DNA of 64,000 bases from an uncultured Bacteroidales bacterium (GCA_947165255.1 CAMUZR010000013.1:19221-83220), one strand, 5' to 3'. Shown: positions 1-9,110, numbered from the stretch's first letter. Program-made: numbers and translations. The notes: generated by a model not told the origin, from the sequence alone.

Positions 1-54
1 TTCGTATGGTACCTCAAGACTGGGGCACCCAGCACAGAGTGGCACCAAAAAGGC

Positions 55-282
55 CTATTCCTCAGGGACGCACTCTTTCGAAAGAAGGGTAACGCCATCA
101 ATCGTAGAGGTCCACTCGGCATTGAGGTCGGAGCAGCTGCTATGGCTCCCAAGCGGTTCAAGGCTGTGGGAGGTGTATTCGTGGTTGCCGCGGATGGTGG
201 TGCAGGCGCAGCGTTTCTCTTTGCAGCCAGTAACAACGGCCACAATGACTAGCATTGTCAAGAGGGCAAGTATCTTTTTCAT
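55..282 (-). CDS. Small putative lipoprotein
   Basis: A 75-residue protein with a short basic start, a hydrophobic stretch and a lipobox (VVTGC, Cys at about residue 20), so it is predicted to be a lipid-anchored envelope protein. The mature part is only about 55 residues and contains four further cysteines (CAC, SSCS, KEC), which could form disulfides in the periplasm. It lies 15 bases downstream of lpxA on the same strand and may be the last gene of the guaA-lpxC-lpxA transcript. I do not recognise a family. Function is unknown; the signal peptide is the only firm point. Confidence 0.6.
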   Translation of the reverse strand: MKKILALLTMLVIVAVVTGCKEKRCACTTIRGNHEYTSHSLEPLGSHSSCSDLNAEWTSTIDGVTLLSKECVPEE

Positions 283-297
283 ATATAGTTTTTTTTA

Positions 298-1086
298 TTA
301 TTTGTCTCTTTTCATGAAGGTATAGCCTTTCATCAGGCCGGTTGTGGCGCTACCGATAAAGCTGAGGACCTGCTTGCCTTCGTCCGTATGGCCGTAGTGC
401 TCTTTTATTTCTTCGACGGCATGGCTGACGGTGAGGCCTTTCTGGAACAAGTAGCGGTATATGTCGGCAATGTTATTAATGGTTTCGCGTGAGAACCCTC
501 GACGCTGGAGGCCCAACGAATTGACTCCGGCAAAAGAGATGGGGTAGCGAGCCGCCTTGACGAAAGGAGGCACGTCCTTATCCACCAGCGAGCCGCCGGC
601 GGTTATGACATGGGAGCCAATATGGATAAACTGAAGGCAGGCCGTCTTGCCCCCAAGTATGACATAATCGCCCACGATGATGTGCCCGGCAAGGGTAGCG
701 TTGTTGGCAAAGACACAATGGTCACCCACGACGCAGTCATGCGCAATGTGGACATACGCCATAATGAGGTTGCCGCTGCCAACGACCGTGCGACCCGAGG
801 CCGAGGTGCCGCGGTTGATGGTGCAGCATTCGCGAATAACGTTGTTGTCGCCAATCTCACAGGTGGTGTATTCGCCAGCAAACTTCAAATCCTGCGGTAT
901 GGCAGAAATGACCGAGCCAGGAAAGATATGGCAGTTCTTTCCAATTCGTGCGCCGGGGTAAATAACCACGTTGGGCTCAATGACGGTGCCATCGCCGATG
1001 ACCACGTCGTCGCAGATTGTGGTAAAATTGCCTATTTTTACGTTTTCGCCAATTTGGGCGTTGGGGTGGATGTCGTTAAGTATCAT
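298..1086 (-). CDS. lpxA: UDP-N-acetylglucosamine O-acyltransferase LpxA
   Basis: Cytoplasmic enzyme of lipid A synthesis that transfers a hydroxyacyl chain from acyl carrier protein to UDP-GlcNAc. The 262 residues have the family length. The N-terminal 190 residues show the hexapeptide repeats of a left-handed beta helix (IGENVKIG, VVIGDGTVI, ARIGKNCHI), followed by the helical C-terminal domain. The catalytic-type histidine is in AHDCVVGDHC. An oddity is CLQF where the family usually has VHQF, so a conserved histidine near the active site is replaced by leucine. The start codon overlaps the lpxC stop (ATGA), so the two genes are translationally coupled. Confidence 0.95.
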   Translation of the reverse strand: MILNDIHPNAQIGENVKIGNFTTICDDVVIGDGTVIEPNVVIYPGARIGKNCHIFPGSVISAIPQDLKFAGEYTTCEIGDNNVIRECCTINRGTSASGRTVVGSGNLIMAYVHIAHDCVVGDHCVFANNATLAGHIIVGDYVILGGKTACLQFIHIGSHVITAGGSLVDKDVPPFVKAARYPISFAGVNSLGLQRRGFSRETINNIADIYRYLFQKGLTVSHAVEEIKEHYGHTDEGKQVLSFIGSATTGLMKGYTFMKRDK

Positions 1087-1997
1087 TTATTATTAATGTA
1101 TTCAATTAAATATTTACTAAAAGCAGCATTGGCCTTATGGCCAGGCTTGTATATCGAAAAATGGCCCTGCAGCGGACGCCCCACCAGGCGCACGTCGCCA
1201 ACGAAGTCGAGCAACTTATGGCGGGCAGGTTCGTTTGGGAAATAGGGGTCGGTGGTGTTGAGGACTCCGTCGTGGACCCGTATCTGAGAGGCATCCTTGT
1301 GAAAGGTTCGTTCCAAACGGCGCAGTTGCCTCGGTCCCAACTCTTTATTCACAAAGACCAAGGCATTGTCCAAACTGCCGCCCTTGATAAGGTTGAGGTG
1401 CAGGAGGGGCTCTATCTCATGCAAAAACACAAAGGTGCGGCACATGGATATTTCGGCTTCGTACTGCGACATATCGGCCAGCGTTGCCGTTTGCCGGCCG
1501 ATGACGCTCTTAGGAAAATCTATAACGCAGTCGACCGAGAAGGTGTCGGCGGGCTCGACTTCAAAAACCGAGCCGGTGTCCTTGTTTTCAAAACGCAAGT
1601 GCTCGTCGAAGGTAACAACCTGTCGCGGAGCGTCCTGCTCGCGAGTGCCCACGCGGATAATCTGCTGCAGCCAAGGGCGGGCAGAGCCGTCGAGGATGGG
1701 GACTTCGCCGCCATCCAACTCAATGAGCGCATTGTCGATTCCGCAACCGTGAAGGGCGGACATAAGGTGTTCGATGGTGGCTATGCTATGCCGTCCAGAG
1801 CCTATGGTGGTGCCGCGGGCTGTTTCGGACACATGGGTGGCCAACGCCGGCACGGTGACGATATTGAATCGGTCGGTACGGCGGAAGGCGATACCATAGT
1901 CGGGGTGCGCTGGCCGCACGGTGACGGTCACCGTTCGACCCGTATGCAGACCCATGCCTGTCATTCTGAACTCTTTGCGCAACGTGGTCTGGTTCAT
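1083..1997 (-). CDS. lpxC: UDP-3-O-acyl-N-acetylglucosamine deacetylase LpxC
   Basis: Zinc deacetylase of the committed step of lipid A synthesis. Of 304 residues, the first domain carries TIEHLMSALHG with the zinc histidine, and the second carries the HKLLDFVGD motif (HKxxDxxGD) with two more zinc ligands plus the late histidine in LQGHFS. In many Bacteroidota the protein is a bifunctional LpxC-FabZ fusion of about 460 residues; here it stops right after the LpxC domain (KYLIEYINNK) and lpxA begins at once, so the FabZ half is absent. It overlaps the upstream LysM gene by 4 bases and lpxA by 4 bases, indicating one tightly coupled operon. Confidence 0.95.
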   Translation of the reverse strand: MNQTTLRKEFRMTGMGLHTGRTVTVTVRPAHPDYGIAFRRTDRFNIVTVPALATHVSETARGTTIGSGRHSIATIEHLMSALHGCGIDNALIELDGGEVPILDGSARPWLQQIIRVGTREQDAPRQVVTFDEHLRFENKDTGSVFEVEPADTFSVDCVIDFPKSVIGRQTATLADMSQYEAEISMCRTFVFLHEIEPLLHLNLIKGGSLDNALVFVNKELGPRQLRRLERTFHKDASQIRVHDGVLNTTDPYFPNEPARHKLLDFVGDVRLVGRPLQGHFSIYKPGHKANAAFSKYLIEYINNK

Positions 1998-3532
1998 CGG
2001 ACGGGTATAAAGTGGAAATCGCTCATACGGTAAAGTATAGCATACTGGTTCTCAAATCCATAATCGGCTCTGGAGTGGGAGAAAGAGAGGGGATATATCA
2101 TGCCCTGCGGGGTGGCTATGATGGGCGAACGGAAAAATTCGGTGCCCTTCTGCTGCAGGCCGGTGACAAAATAGAGAATGATGTCATGGCCCATGCCGGC
2201 ATAGACATTGGTAGGCTCGGTGCTATAGCGACGGCTAAAGAGGTCGATAAAGTCACGATGGGTAGTATTAGCGCGAACCCAGTCGAGATAGAAAGTCGAG
2301 TAATTGAGATTCTGCAGTTGCGAGAAATCTATGTCGCCATACAGGGTCGACCAATCCTCGTATGAGTAGAGGTAGGGGGTACGCGTCTTGAAGGCGGAAA
2401 GTTTGTTGAGCAGCTGCGAGGCATAGATTCGGTTCTTAGACTTGTCCTGATTGTACATACTGATGACAACCGAACGCTCGCTACTCTTGATGGCATTGGT
2501 TAGTTTGGACGACTGAGCCCAGTCGATGAGGGTGTAGTTCAGATTGGGGTGCTGCTCAATCTCGGCGGTGAGGGCGGCAACGGCGGCTGCCTCGCCTTTC
2601 CCCTTGGAATGCACTATGAAGATGGGTGAGTTAGGATTATTGGTCTCAATAGTCTGAACGGTGCGCTTGGCATAGGCCTCAAAGGAGGGCATGCACTTAA
2701 AGACATACGGATTGCCCTTGACTATTTCGGGGCGGTCGGCCACGGGGTTGACAATAAAGAGCTCCGCCTGACGAGCCAGCTCGGCGGCCTTGTGGAAAGG
2801 CTGACGGGTGAGCAAGGCAATGAGCAGGTCGGACTGGGCAACGTTATGGCTGACAAAAGCGCGCTCCACATCCTCGTCAGAGGTGCCTTCGACATCTACC
2901 ACATTAAGGGTGACGTTGTAGCCCCGCTGTTCCAGTTTTTCCAATCCTAGCAGCAAGCCCTCGTAGAACTGTATAAATTCCAGGCTCTTATAGGAAGTCT
3001 TGCCTCGCTGCTCGACATCGAACTTGGTAGTGGAAATCTTATCCATCTGGCTGAGATTGAGTGGCATCATGAGCGACACCACAATACTCTGCGGATTGAC
3101 ACGCGGCCGAATGGTAGCCACCGGCCCTATGGGATCCGCGGGCGGCTGGATGGCCGCGGGAGGGTTGGCGACCGGCTTTTGCGGAGTGGCCGCTGGGGTC
3201 TGGCTGGCCGTGGCCGTCTGCGTGGGTTCGGTGGCAGGCGGTGCGGTGGTGCCGTCGGAGAGCCTCTGTCCCTTACAGGGCAGCCAAACGGTGTCGCCTA
3301 TCTGAAGGAAATGAATATCCTTCTTCGTGACTGCCTCCACCTCTTTAAGACCGTATGCGCGCGAGATGGCATAAACCGTCTGCCCACGGTCGACAATATG
3401 TATGAAATAGCGTTTACCGTTTACTATCTGCGTCTTATGCGACACCTGGACGCTGGCTCCGCCCGGCATCTGTGCCCAGACGATGGATGCCCATGTCAGC
3501 AGGAGGAGCAATACGACTGGTTTTCTCATCAT
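1994..3532 (-). CDS. LysM-containing periplasmic binding-protein-like protein
   Basis: Exported protein of 512 residues: signal peptide (about residues 1-20, ending WAQ), a LysM domain at about 42-86 (HIVDRGQTVYAISRAYGL ... IGDTVWLP), a Pro/Thr/Ala-rich linker at about 90-145, then a long domain that reads like a type I periplasmic binding protein (about 150-512; VSLMMPLNLSQ, GLLLGLEKLEQRGYNV, NVYAGMGHDIILYF). LysM suggests peptidoglycan attachment. Such LysM plus binding-fold proteins are common in Bacteroidales next to envelope genes, but the ligand is unknown. It lies between guaA and lpxC in the same operon. Confidence 0.75.
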   Translation of the reverse strand: MMRKPVVLLLLLTWASIVWAQMPGGASVQVSHKTQIVNGKRYFIHIVDRGQTVYAISRAYGLKEVEAVTKKDIHFLQIGDTVWLPCKGQRLSDGTTAPPATEPTQTATASQTPAATPQKPVANPPAAIQPPADPIGPVATIRPRVNPQSIVVSLMMPLNLSQMDKISTTKFDVEQRGKTSYKSLEFIQFYEGLLLGLEKLEQRGYNVTLNVVDVEGTSDEDVERAFVSHNVAQSDLLIALLTRQPFHKAAELARQAELFIVNPVADRPEIVKGNPYVFKCMPSFEAYAKRTVQTIETNNPNSPIFIVHSKGKGEAAAVAALTAEIEQHPNLNYTLIDWAQSSKLTNAIKSSERSVVISMYNQDKSKNRIYASQLLNKLSAFKTRTPYLYSYEDWSTLYGDIDFSQLQNLNYSTFYLDWVRANTTHRDFIDLFSRRYSTEPTNVYAGMGHDIILYFVTGLQQKGTEFFRSPIIATPQGMIYPLSFSHSRADYGFENQYAILYRMSDFHFIPVR

Positions 3533-3550
3533 AGTCTTAGTTTTATTTTT

Positions 3551-5077
3551 TTATTCCCACTCAATGGTTGCAGGTGGTTTGGAGCTGATGTCGTACACCA
3601 CCCGGTTAACGCCTTTGACGCGGTTGATAATGTCGTTGGACACCTTGGCCAGGAAGTCGTAGGGCAAGTGGCTCCAGTCGGCCGTCATGCCGTCGACCGA
3701 CTCCACAGCTCGCAGGGCCACGACGCTCTCGTAGGTACGCTCGTCGCCCATGACGCCCACCGACTGGACAGGCAGCAGCATGCAGCCCGCCTGCCACACC
3801 TTGTCGTAGAGGTCCCAGTCGCGCAGACCCTGGATAAAAATATCGTCCACCTCCTGAAGGATGTGCACCTTCTCAGGGGTGACGTCGCTGAGTATGCGGA
3901 TGGCCAGGCCGGGGCCGGGGAAAGGATGGCGGCCAATGAGTTCGGACTTGATTCCCAGCTGACGGCCCACACGGCGAACCTCATCTTTGAAAAGACTGCG
4001 GAGGGGCTCGACGAGCTGCAACTTCATATAGTCGGGCAAGCCGCCCACATTATGGTGCGACTTAATGGTTTGCGAAGGCCCCTTTACGGAGCTGGACTCG
4101 ATAACGTCGGGGTAGATAGTGCCCTGCCCGAGCCACTTGGCATCGGTGATGAGCTTGGCTTCGGCATCGAAGACATCAATGAAGGTCTTGCCGATGGCTT
4201 TGCGCTTCTTCTCTGGATCGGTGACGCCCGCCAAGACATTGTAGAAACGCTCCTTGGCATCCACGCCTTTGACATTCAACCCCATGTCGCGATATGACTC
4301 CAACACACCCTCAAACTCGTTCTTGCGGAGCAGGCCGTTGTCGACAAAGATGCAGTGCAGCTGGTGGCCGATGGCGCGGTTGAGCAGCACGGCGGCCACG
4401 GTAGAGTCGACTCCGCCGGAGAGCCCCAGCACCACCTTGTCGGACCCCACCTTGGCGCGGAGTTCGGCCACAGTGGTTTCGATGAACGACTCGGGTGTCC
4501 ACGACTGGTCGCAGCCGCAGATGTCCACCACAAAGTTCTTCAGCAGGGTGAGGCCATCGACGGAGTGGTGCACCTCAGGGTGGAACTGAATGGCATAGGT
4601 GGGCTCGCCCTCAATCTGGTAGCCCGCAAAGCGGACACTGTCGGTAGAGCAAATGACGTGGTAGTTCTCGGGCAGGCGCTCGATGGTGTCGCCATGGCTC
4701 ATCCACACCTGGCTGCCCTGGGGAATGCCCTTCATAAGGGGGCTGGCGCTGTCGATAAACTGTAGGTTGGCACGACCATACTCACGAACTTTTGACTGCT
4801 GGACACTGCCGCCGCCGTACTTTGCCAGATACTGCGCACCATAGCACACGGCAAGCAGAGGCAGACGCCCCTTGATGCCGGCCATGTCCGGGACGGGCGC
4901 GTCGGCCGCATTGCAGCTATAGGGGCTGCCCGAAAAAACGACACCCTTGACATCGGAAGTCAGGGCAGGAATTTTATTGAAAGGGTGAATTTCGCAGTAA
5001 ATATTTAGCTCTCGAATTTTGCGAGCAATCAGCTGAGTATACTGAGAACCAAAATCTAAGATAATGATAGTGTCCAT
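3551..5077 (-). CDS. guaA: GMP synthase (glutamine-hydrolysing)
   Basis: Converts XMP to GMP using glutamine and ATP in purine synthesis. The 508 residues contain an N-terminal class I glutamine amidotransferase domain (about 1-190) with nucleophile Cys in AVCYGAQ and the partner His-x-Glu in QFHPEVHH. An ATP pyrophosphatase domain follows with P-loop LSGGVDST. The C-terminal dimerisation domain ends in KPPATIEWE, the typical GuaA terminus. It is the first gene of the minus-strand operon and has a good -7 box about 23 bases upstream. Confidence 0.97.
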   Translation of the reverse strand: MDTIIILDFGSQYTQLIARKIRELNIYCEIHPFNKIPALTSDVKGVVFSGSPYSCNAADAPVPDMAGIKGRLPLLAVCYGAQYLAKYGGGSVQQSKVREYGRANLQFIDSASPLMKGIPQGSQVWMSHGDTIERLPENYHVICSTDSVRFAGYQIEGEPTYAIQFHPEVHHSVDGLTLLKNFVVDICGCDQSWTPESFIETTVAELRAKVGSDKVVLGLSGGVDSTVAAVLLNRAIGHQLHCIFVDNGLLRKNEFEGVLESYRDMGLNVKGVDAKERFYNVLAGVTDPEKKRKAIGKTFIDVFDAEAKLITDAKWLGQGTIYPDVIESSSVKGPSQTIKSHHNVGGLPDYMKLQLVEPLRSLFKDEVRRVGRQLGIKSELIGRHPFPGPGLAIRILSDVTPEKVHILQEVDDIFIQGLRDWDLYDKVWQAGCMLLPVQSVGVMGDERTYESVVALRAVESVDGMTADWSHLPYDFLAKVSNDIINRVKGVNRVVYDISSKPPATIEWE

Positions 5078-5099
5078 ACTTTATTCTCTTAATAAGTGG

Positions 5100-5107
5100 C
5101 AAAAATA
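5100..5107 (-). promoter_or_regulatory. Putative -7 box of the guaA operon
   Basis: Reading the minus strand, TATTTTTG matches the Bacteroidota -7 consensus TAnnTTTG. Transcription would start about 15 bases before the guaA ATG at 5077. I did not find a clean -33 TTG at the usual spacing, so this rests on the -7 box and its position. Confidence 0.55.
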
Positions 5108-5219
5108 CGAAATATTTTCGGAATAATCATATTTTTCGATTGTTTTAATATAAATATTATAGTTGAAGAGGACTTTTTCCACCCCATGCCGCCGCCTTCG
5201 GACGCCTTAGCGTTCACCC

Positions 5220-5252
5220 CGACCCTCCACCGACCCTCCGCCGACCCTCCAC
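5220..5252. repeat. Three-unit 11-bp tandem repeat
   Basis: Three consecutive units of CGACCCTCCAC (the second with G for A at position 10) lie in the guaA-bamD intergenic region. The period equals about one helical turn. No function is evident. Confidence 0.7.
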
Positions 5253-5315
5253 AGCGCCGCGTTGCCAACGTCCCCCTTTTTCCACCCTTGGTTCGCTTGT
5301 TGGCTTTTATTCCAC

Positions 5316-5391
5316 TTGCATTTTGTTTGCATTTAGTTTATCCGGTAAAAACAAAATGCAAACAAAATACAAACTAAATGCAAACTAAATG
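5316..5391. repeat. Palindromic repeat built of 11-bp units (copy A)
   Basis: Four direct 11-base units (AAACAAAATGC, AAACAAAATAC, AAACTAAATGC, AAACTAAATGG) occupy the right half. Two inverted units (GCATTTTGTTT, GCATTTAGTTT) lie in the left half, separated by a short centre (ATCCGGTAA). The whole can fold into a large hairpin. A second copy with the same units lies at the other end of the window near 63838-63922. Confidence 0.75.
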
Positions 5392-5634
5392 GGACAAAAA
5401 AGGCGGAGCAAGGGCGGATGAAATCCGGAGGCTGGAAGGGACGAAAGGAAAGATAATGTTGCTGCACACATAATATTTTACCCCAAAGCGACGTTATGGT
5501 AGTCGTGTTGAAGGGGGCGAACCAAGGTGCTGAAGCGGCTCCTCCCCCACACTCCCGAAAGGCTGGAAGAGGTCTAATAAATATTATTAACACGCGATTA
5601 TTGCAAAAAAACATGCTAATTGCAAAAAAAGATG

Positions 5635-5642
5635 TACCTTTG
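5635..5642 (+). promoter_or_regulatory. Putative -7 box of bamD
   Basis: TACCTTTG fits TAnnTTTG exactly and ends 6 bases before the bamD ATG at 5649. Transcription would then begin at or very near the start codon, implying a leaderless or nearly leaderless message. No good -33 TTG at 19 bases is seen. Confidence 0.5.
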
Positions 5643-5648
5643 CAGATT

Positions 5649-6461
5649 ATGAAATTTGTAACTAAGATCGGTTTTTTGTTTCTAACAGTAACACTGTTAG
5701 CCAGTTGTAGTGGTTACGACAAATTGGTAAAAGGGTCCGATTTCGATGCCAAGTACAAGGCAGCGGTCGATTACTACAACAAGAAGAGCTACAGCCGGGC
5801 CATACAGTTGTTCGAGAACCTCATCATGCACTACCACGGCAAAGAGAATGCCGAAAACATTGCATGGTACTATGGCCAGTCGCTCATGGCCGAGAAGGAC
5901 TACTACTCTGCCTCCTACCAGTTCAACACCTTCTTCAAGCGCTACCCCTACAGCGAACGCGCAGAGGAAGCCCTGTTTCTGGCTGCCGAGTGCAAGTATC
6001 ACGAGTCGCCCGAGTACTATCTCGACCAACGGTTGACCAAAGAGGCCATCACGGCCTACGAGTCGTTCGTGGACCGCTATCCCAACAGCACCCATGTCCC
6101 CGAAATCAACTCACACCTGGATGAGTTGCGCGACAAACTCATGCGCAAGGAATATGAGATTGCCTACGGCTACTACCTCACCGAGAACTACAATGCGGCC
6201 TACACCTCGCTGCAGGCCTTCCTGAATAACTACCCCGACTCGCCTTTCCGCGAGCAGGCTATGTTCTATCTGCTTTCCAGCGGATACCAGTTCGGCATCA
6301 ATAGCCAAGAGTCGAAAATGAAAGAACGCCTGCAACAGGTGGTGAACGATTTCGACCGTTTCAGCACTGCCTTCAGCAACTCGAAATATATCAGCCAGGC
6401 ACAAAACTACTACACTAAGGCCAAGGCGGCAATTGCCAAATTGGAGAGCGCTGGCAAATAA
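5649..6461 (+). CDS. bamD: Outer membrane assembly lipoprotein BamD
   Basis: Component of the BAM complex that inserts beta-barrel proteins into the outer membrane, anchored to its inner face. The 270 residues start with a lipoprotein signal (FLFLTVTLLASC). Tetratricopeptide-type helical repeats follow (AVDYYNKKSYSRAIQLFENL, EKDYYSASYQFNTFFKRYP, AITAYESFVDRYPNS), typical of BamD/YfiO. The open frame extends upstream to 5496, but the ATG at 5649 gives the signal peptide and is therefore the start. It is followed 44 bases later by the omega-like gene and then coaBC, a familiar Bacteroidota order. Confidence 0.92.
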   Translation: MKFVTKIGFLFLTVTLLASCSGYDKLVKGSDFDAKYKAAVDYYNKKSYSRAIQLFENLIMHYHGKENAENIAWYYGQSLMAEKDYYSASYQFNTFFKRYPYSERAEEALFLAAECKYHESPEYYLDQRLTKEAITAYESFVDRYPNSTHVPEINSHLDELRDKLMRKEYEIAYGYYLTENYNAAYTSLQAFLNNYPDSPFREQAMFYLLSSGYQFGINSQESKMKERLQQVVNDFDRFSTAFSNSKYISQAQNYYTKAKAAIAKLESAGK

Positions 6462-6505
6462 AAACCGAACACAATCCACAGACCGACAATAATAACATAC
6501 ATATA

Positions 6506-6883
6506 ATGGAAGAGAATAAGAAAAAGATCCCCAACACCACCGTTACACGTAACACTGCTGAGTTCAGCCAGATGACCGGCAACATATACGAAACTGTCGC
6601 CGTCCTGACAAAGAGGGCCAACCAGCTTTCCATCGAGGAGAAAAAGGAGCTGCACAAAAAAATTGAGGAGTTCTCCAACAACAACGACGGTATGGAGGAA
6701 TACTATGAGAACCGTGAGCAGATAGAAGTGGTGCGCCGCTTTGAGAAAATGCCCAAACCCGTCTTGGTTGCCACCGAGGAATATCTCGATCACAAGCTTT
6801 ACTACCGCAACCCTGCCAAGGAAGACCAGAACCAGCAGAAGATGGAAGAGCTTGAGAACAAGGTGATAGCCGACCAGCAGTAG
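6506..6883 (+). CDS. rpoZ: RNA polymerase omega-like subunit (RpoZ/Rpb6 family)
   Basis: A 125-residue acidic/basic soluble protein resembling the Bacteroidota omega subunit, which helps assemble RNA polymerase around beta prime. Supporting features are the N-terminal NTTVTRNTAEFSQMTGNIYETVAVLTKRANQLS segment, equivalent to the omega helix with its conserved AxRA/KRANQ motif, and its fixed position between bamD and coaBC. The middle EEKKELHKKIEEFSNNND is likely helical. The family assignment comes from the motif and the context, since the protein is divergent from the proteobacterial form. Confidence 0.75.
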   Translation: MEENKKKIPNTTVTRNTAEFSQMTGNIYETVAVLTKRANQLSIEEKKELHKKIEEFSNNNDGMEEYYENREQIEVVRRFEKMPKPVLVATEEYLDHKLYYRNPAKEDQNQQKMEELENKVIADQQ

Positions 6884-6885
6884 GT

Positions 6886-8076
6886 ATGAGAGTCCTTGTT
6901 GGCATAACGGGCGGCATTGCCGCTTATAAGGCTCCGCTCCTGGTGCGCCTGCTGCGCAAGGCGGGGCACGAGGTGAAGTGCGTGGCCACCGAGCACGCGC
7001 TCCAATTTGTCACGCCCCTGACACTGGAAACCGTGTCGGGCAATAAAGTCTATGCCGACCTTTTCGACTCCAACAACGACCACACGACTGAGCACATATC
7101 GCTGAAGGACTGGGGAGAAATGATGGTGGTGGCTCCGGCCACTGCCAATATCATTGGCAAGATGGCCTCCGGCATAGGCGACGACGCGCTGAGCACACTG
7201 CTGCTTTCGTTCATGCGCAAACCCATCTATCTGGCTCCTGCGATGAATACCCAGATGTGGGAATGTCCTGCCGTGCAGCGCAATATCGACTATCTGCGTT
7301 CCATTGGCATCCGCATTATCGACCCGGCCTGCGGCGAGCTGGCCTGCGGCACCACGGGTGCCGGCCGCATGCCCGAACCCGAGGAAATCATGCAGGCGCT
7401 CTTCACCGCCGCACCTGAGCCAGACTTGAGCGGACAGAAGGTGCTGGTGACTGCCGGTCCCACATACGAACGCATTGATTCGGTGAGGTTCATTGGAAAC
7501 TACTCGTCGGGCAAGATGGGGTTTGCCCTATCGCAGGTGCTTGCCGCCCATGGAGCCCAAGTAGAGCTGATTGCAGGACCCACATCACTCAAAATCAGCC
7601 ATCATAAGATTCACCGAACCGACATCGAAAGCGCCAGGGAGATGTACGAGGCCGCCGTGGCAGCCTTTCCCTCCTGCCATGCCGCCATACTTTCGGCCGC
7701 CGTGGCCGACTACCGTCCCGACCACGCCGCCGACCACAAACTGAAGAAACAGGGGGCGGAAGGCATGACCCTCACCCTGGTTCAAAACCCCGACATTCTG
7801 GCCACGCTGGGCACGATGAAAACTGCCGGGCAAACGCTGATTGGATTTGCCCTGGAGACCGACAACGAGTCGGACAATGCCCGTCGGAAACTGGAGAAAA
7901 AGAATCTGGACTACATTGTGCTGAACTCGTTGCGGGATGCAGGTGCCGGATTTGGTGTCGACACCAACCGGGTTACCATCATAGGCCGAGACGGCTCGGC
8001 CCACGCCACTCCGCTGCTGTCTAAGACTGAGGTGGCAGAAGAGATTGTAAAATGCTGCCTCGGCCGAAAGGCATAG
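6886..8076 (+). CDS. coaBC: Bifunctional CoaBC (PPC synthetase/decarboxylase)
   Basis: Makes 4'-phosphopantetheine from phosphopantothenate and cysteine in coenzyme A synthesis. The 396 residues have an N-terminal flavoprotein decarboxylase domain (GITGGIAAYKA, APAMNTQMWE with the substrate-binding PAMN motif, and the CGELACGTTGAGRM lid region). The C-terminal synthetase domain begins near residue 184 (VLVTAGPTYERIDSVRFIGN, SSGKMG). It starts 2 bases after the omega-like stop, so it is co-transcribed. Confidence 0.96.
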   Translation: MRVLVGITGGIAAYKAPLLVRLLRKAGHEVKCVATEHALQFVTPLTLETVSGNKVYADLFDSNNDHTTEHISLKDWGEMMVVAPATANIIGKMASGIGDDALSTLLLSFMRKPIYLAPAMNTQMWECPAVQRNIDYLRSIGIRIIDPACGELACGTTGAGRMPEPEEIMQALFTAAPEPDLSGQKVLVTAGPTYERIDSVRFIGNYSSGKMGFALSQVLAAHGAQVELIAGPTSLKISHHKIHRTDIESAREMYEAAVAAFPSCHAAILSAAVADYRPDHAADHKLKKQGAEGMTLTLVQNPDILATLGTMKTAGQTLIGFALETDNESDNARRKLEKKNLDYIVLNSLRDAGAGFGVDTNRVTIIGRDGSAHATPLLSKTEVAEEIVKCCLGRKA

Positions 8077-8105
8077 GCATCCGTTAATCTAACGACCACG
8101 AAATC

Positions 8106-9080
8106 ATGAAGAAATTATCTATAGTCGCCATCGTTATGGCATCGTTGGCCATCGCTGGGGAGATTTTTATCTTTGCCTCACCCAGAGAGGACAGCGACGA
8201 GGTGCAGACCAAGGCCATCATGCACGACTACAGAGTGTACGCCCCAGTGATACCCGACACGATGACTTTCTGTGGCGAGGCGGTGCCGCTGTCGCTCTAC
8301 TACGTTAGGGAAGGACTGGACAACGAGCTTATTATCAATATGTACCGGCAGTCAAGCACGGTGCTTTATTTCAAAAGGGCCAACCGCTATTTTCCCATTA
8401 TCGAACCGATATTGAAAAAAAATAATATCCCACAGGATATGAAATATCTCTGTGTCATAGAGAGCGGACTCACCAACGCAACCTCGCCAGCTAAAGCACA
8501 GGGATTCTGGCAGTTCATTGGCAGCACTGGAAGCAAATACGGCCTTACGGTAAGCGACGAGATAGACATGCGCAACGACGTGGAAGCCTCGACAGAAGCG
8601 GCGTGTAAGTATCTGCGCTCGCTCTATAACCGTTTCCACAGCTGGACGGCCGCGGCCGCGGCATACAATTGCGGCGAAAACGGTCTTTCCAGACGAATGC
8701 AGGCCCAGGGTACCACCGACTACTACGACATCCGGCTCAACTCTGAAACAGGCAGATACGTCTACCGCATCTTGGCCATGAAACTGATTATGCAGCACCC
8801 CCAGCAGTATGGCTATTTTCTCCGCCACTGCGACCTCTATCCGCCCATTCCCACCCGGACAGTCACCCTATCGGGGCAAAATGTCGACCTTTACCAATTT
8901 GCCCAGAAGAACAACACTTCCTATAAGATGCTCCGCACCCTCAACCCTTGGCTCCAGACCGACAACCTGAAAAATAAGGCCAACAAAAGTTACCCCGTGA
9001 AACTGCCAGTAGAGAAGGGGTTGCAGCACAAACATCTGACCAACGGAAAAAAAGATACCCGACTGATAAGCCATATCTAA
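8106..9080 (+). CDS. Membrane-bound lytic murein transglycosylase (MltD/SLT type)
   Basis: Cuts the glycan strands of peptidoglycan. The 324 residues begin with a hydrophobic signal/anchor (about 5-26). The SLT domain spans about 95-215, with catalytic Glu in CVIESGL, then GFWQFI and AAYNCGENG motifs of family 1 transglycosylases. The last 75 residues ([21 protein letters not shown]) resemble a LysM-like or degenerate repeat. It lies 29 bases after coaBC and 30 before uvrA in an apparent run of co-directional genes. Confidence 0.88.
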   Translation: MKKLSIVAIVMASLAIAGEIFIFASPREDSDEVQTKAIMHDYRVYAPVIPDTMTFCGEAVPLSLYYVREGLDNELIINMYRQSSTVLYFKRANRYFPIIEPILKKNNIPQDMKYLCVIESGLTNATSPAKAQGFWQFIGSTGSKYGLTVSDEIDMRNDVEASTEAACKYLRSLYNRFHSWTAAAAAYNCGENGLSRRMQAQGTTDYYDIRLNSETGRYVYRILAMKLIMQHPQQYGYFLRHCDLYPPIPTRTVTLSGQNVDLYQFAQKNNTSYKMLRTLNPWLQTDNLKNKANKSYPVKLPVEKGLQHKHLTNGKKDTRLISHI

Positions 9081-9110
9081 TCCACCCCATCAACTCCCCA
9101 CACCTCTGCC

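Larger units (their letters stand above)
5108..5648. other. Intergenic region between divergent guaA and bamD operons
   Basis: About 540 bases without a credible gene. It holds the two outward-facing promoters, a three-unit 11-base tandem repeat (5220-5252) and a long imperfect palindrome of 11-base units (about 5316-5391), both listed separately. Short open frames here have no family likeness and no start context. Confidence 0.6.

Noticed and set aside
1137..2033. A long plus-strand open frame of 298 codons opposite lpxC
   Set aside because: It is the antisense shadow of lpxC in a GC-rich stretch, with no family motifs and no promoter.
3179..4297. A 372-codon plus-strand open frame opposite guaA and the LysM gene
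   Set aside because: It spans the 3' end of guaA and the start of another gene on the opposite strand; composition is that of a shadow frame.
5220..5391. Possible CRISPR array
   Set aside because: Units are only 11 bases, contiguous or inverted, without spacers, and no cas genes are present in the window.
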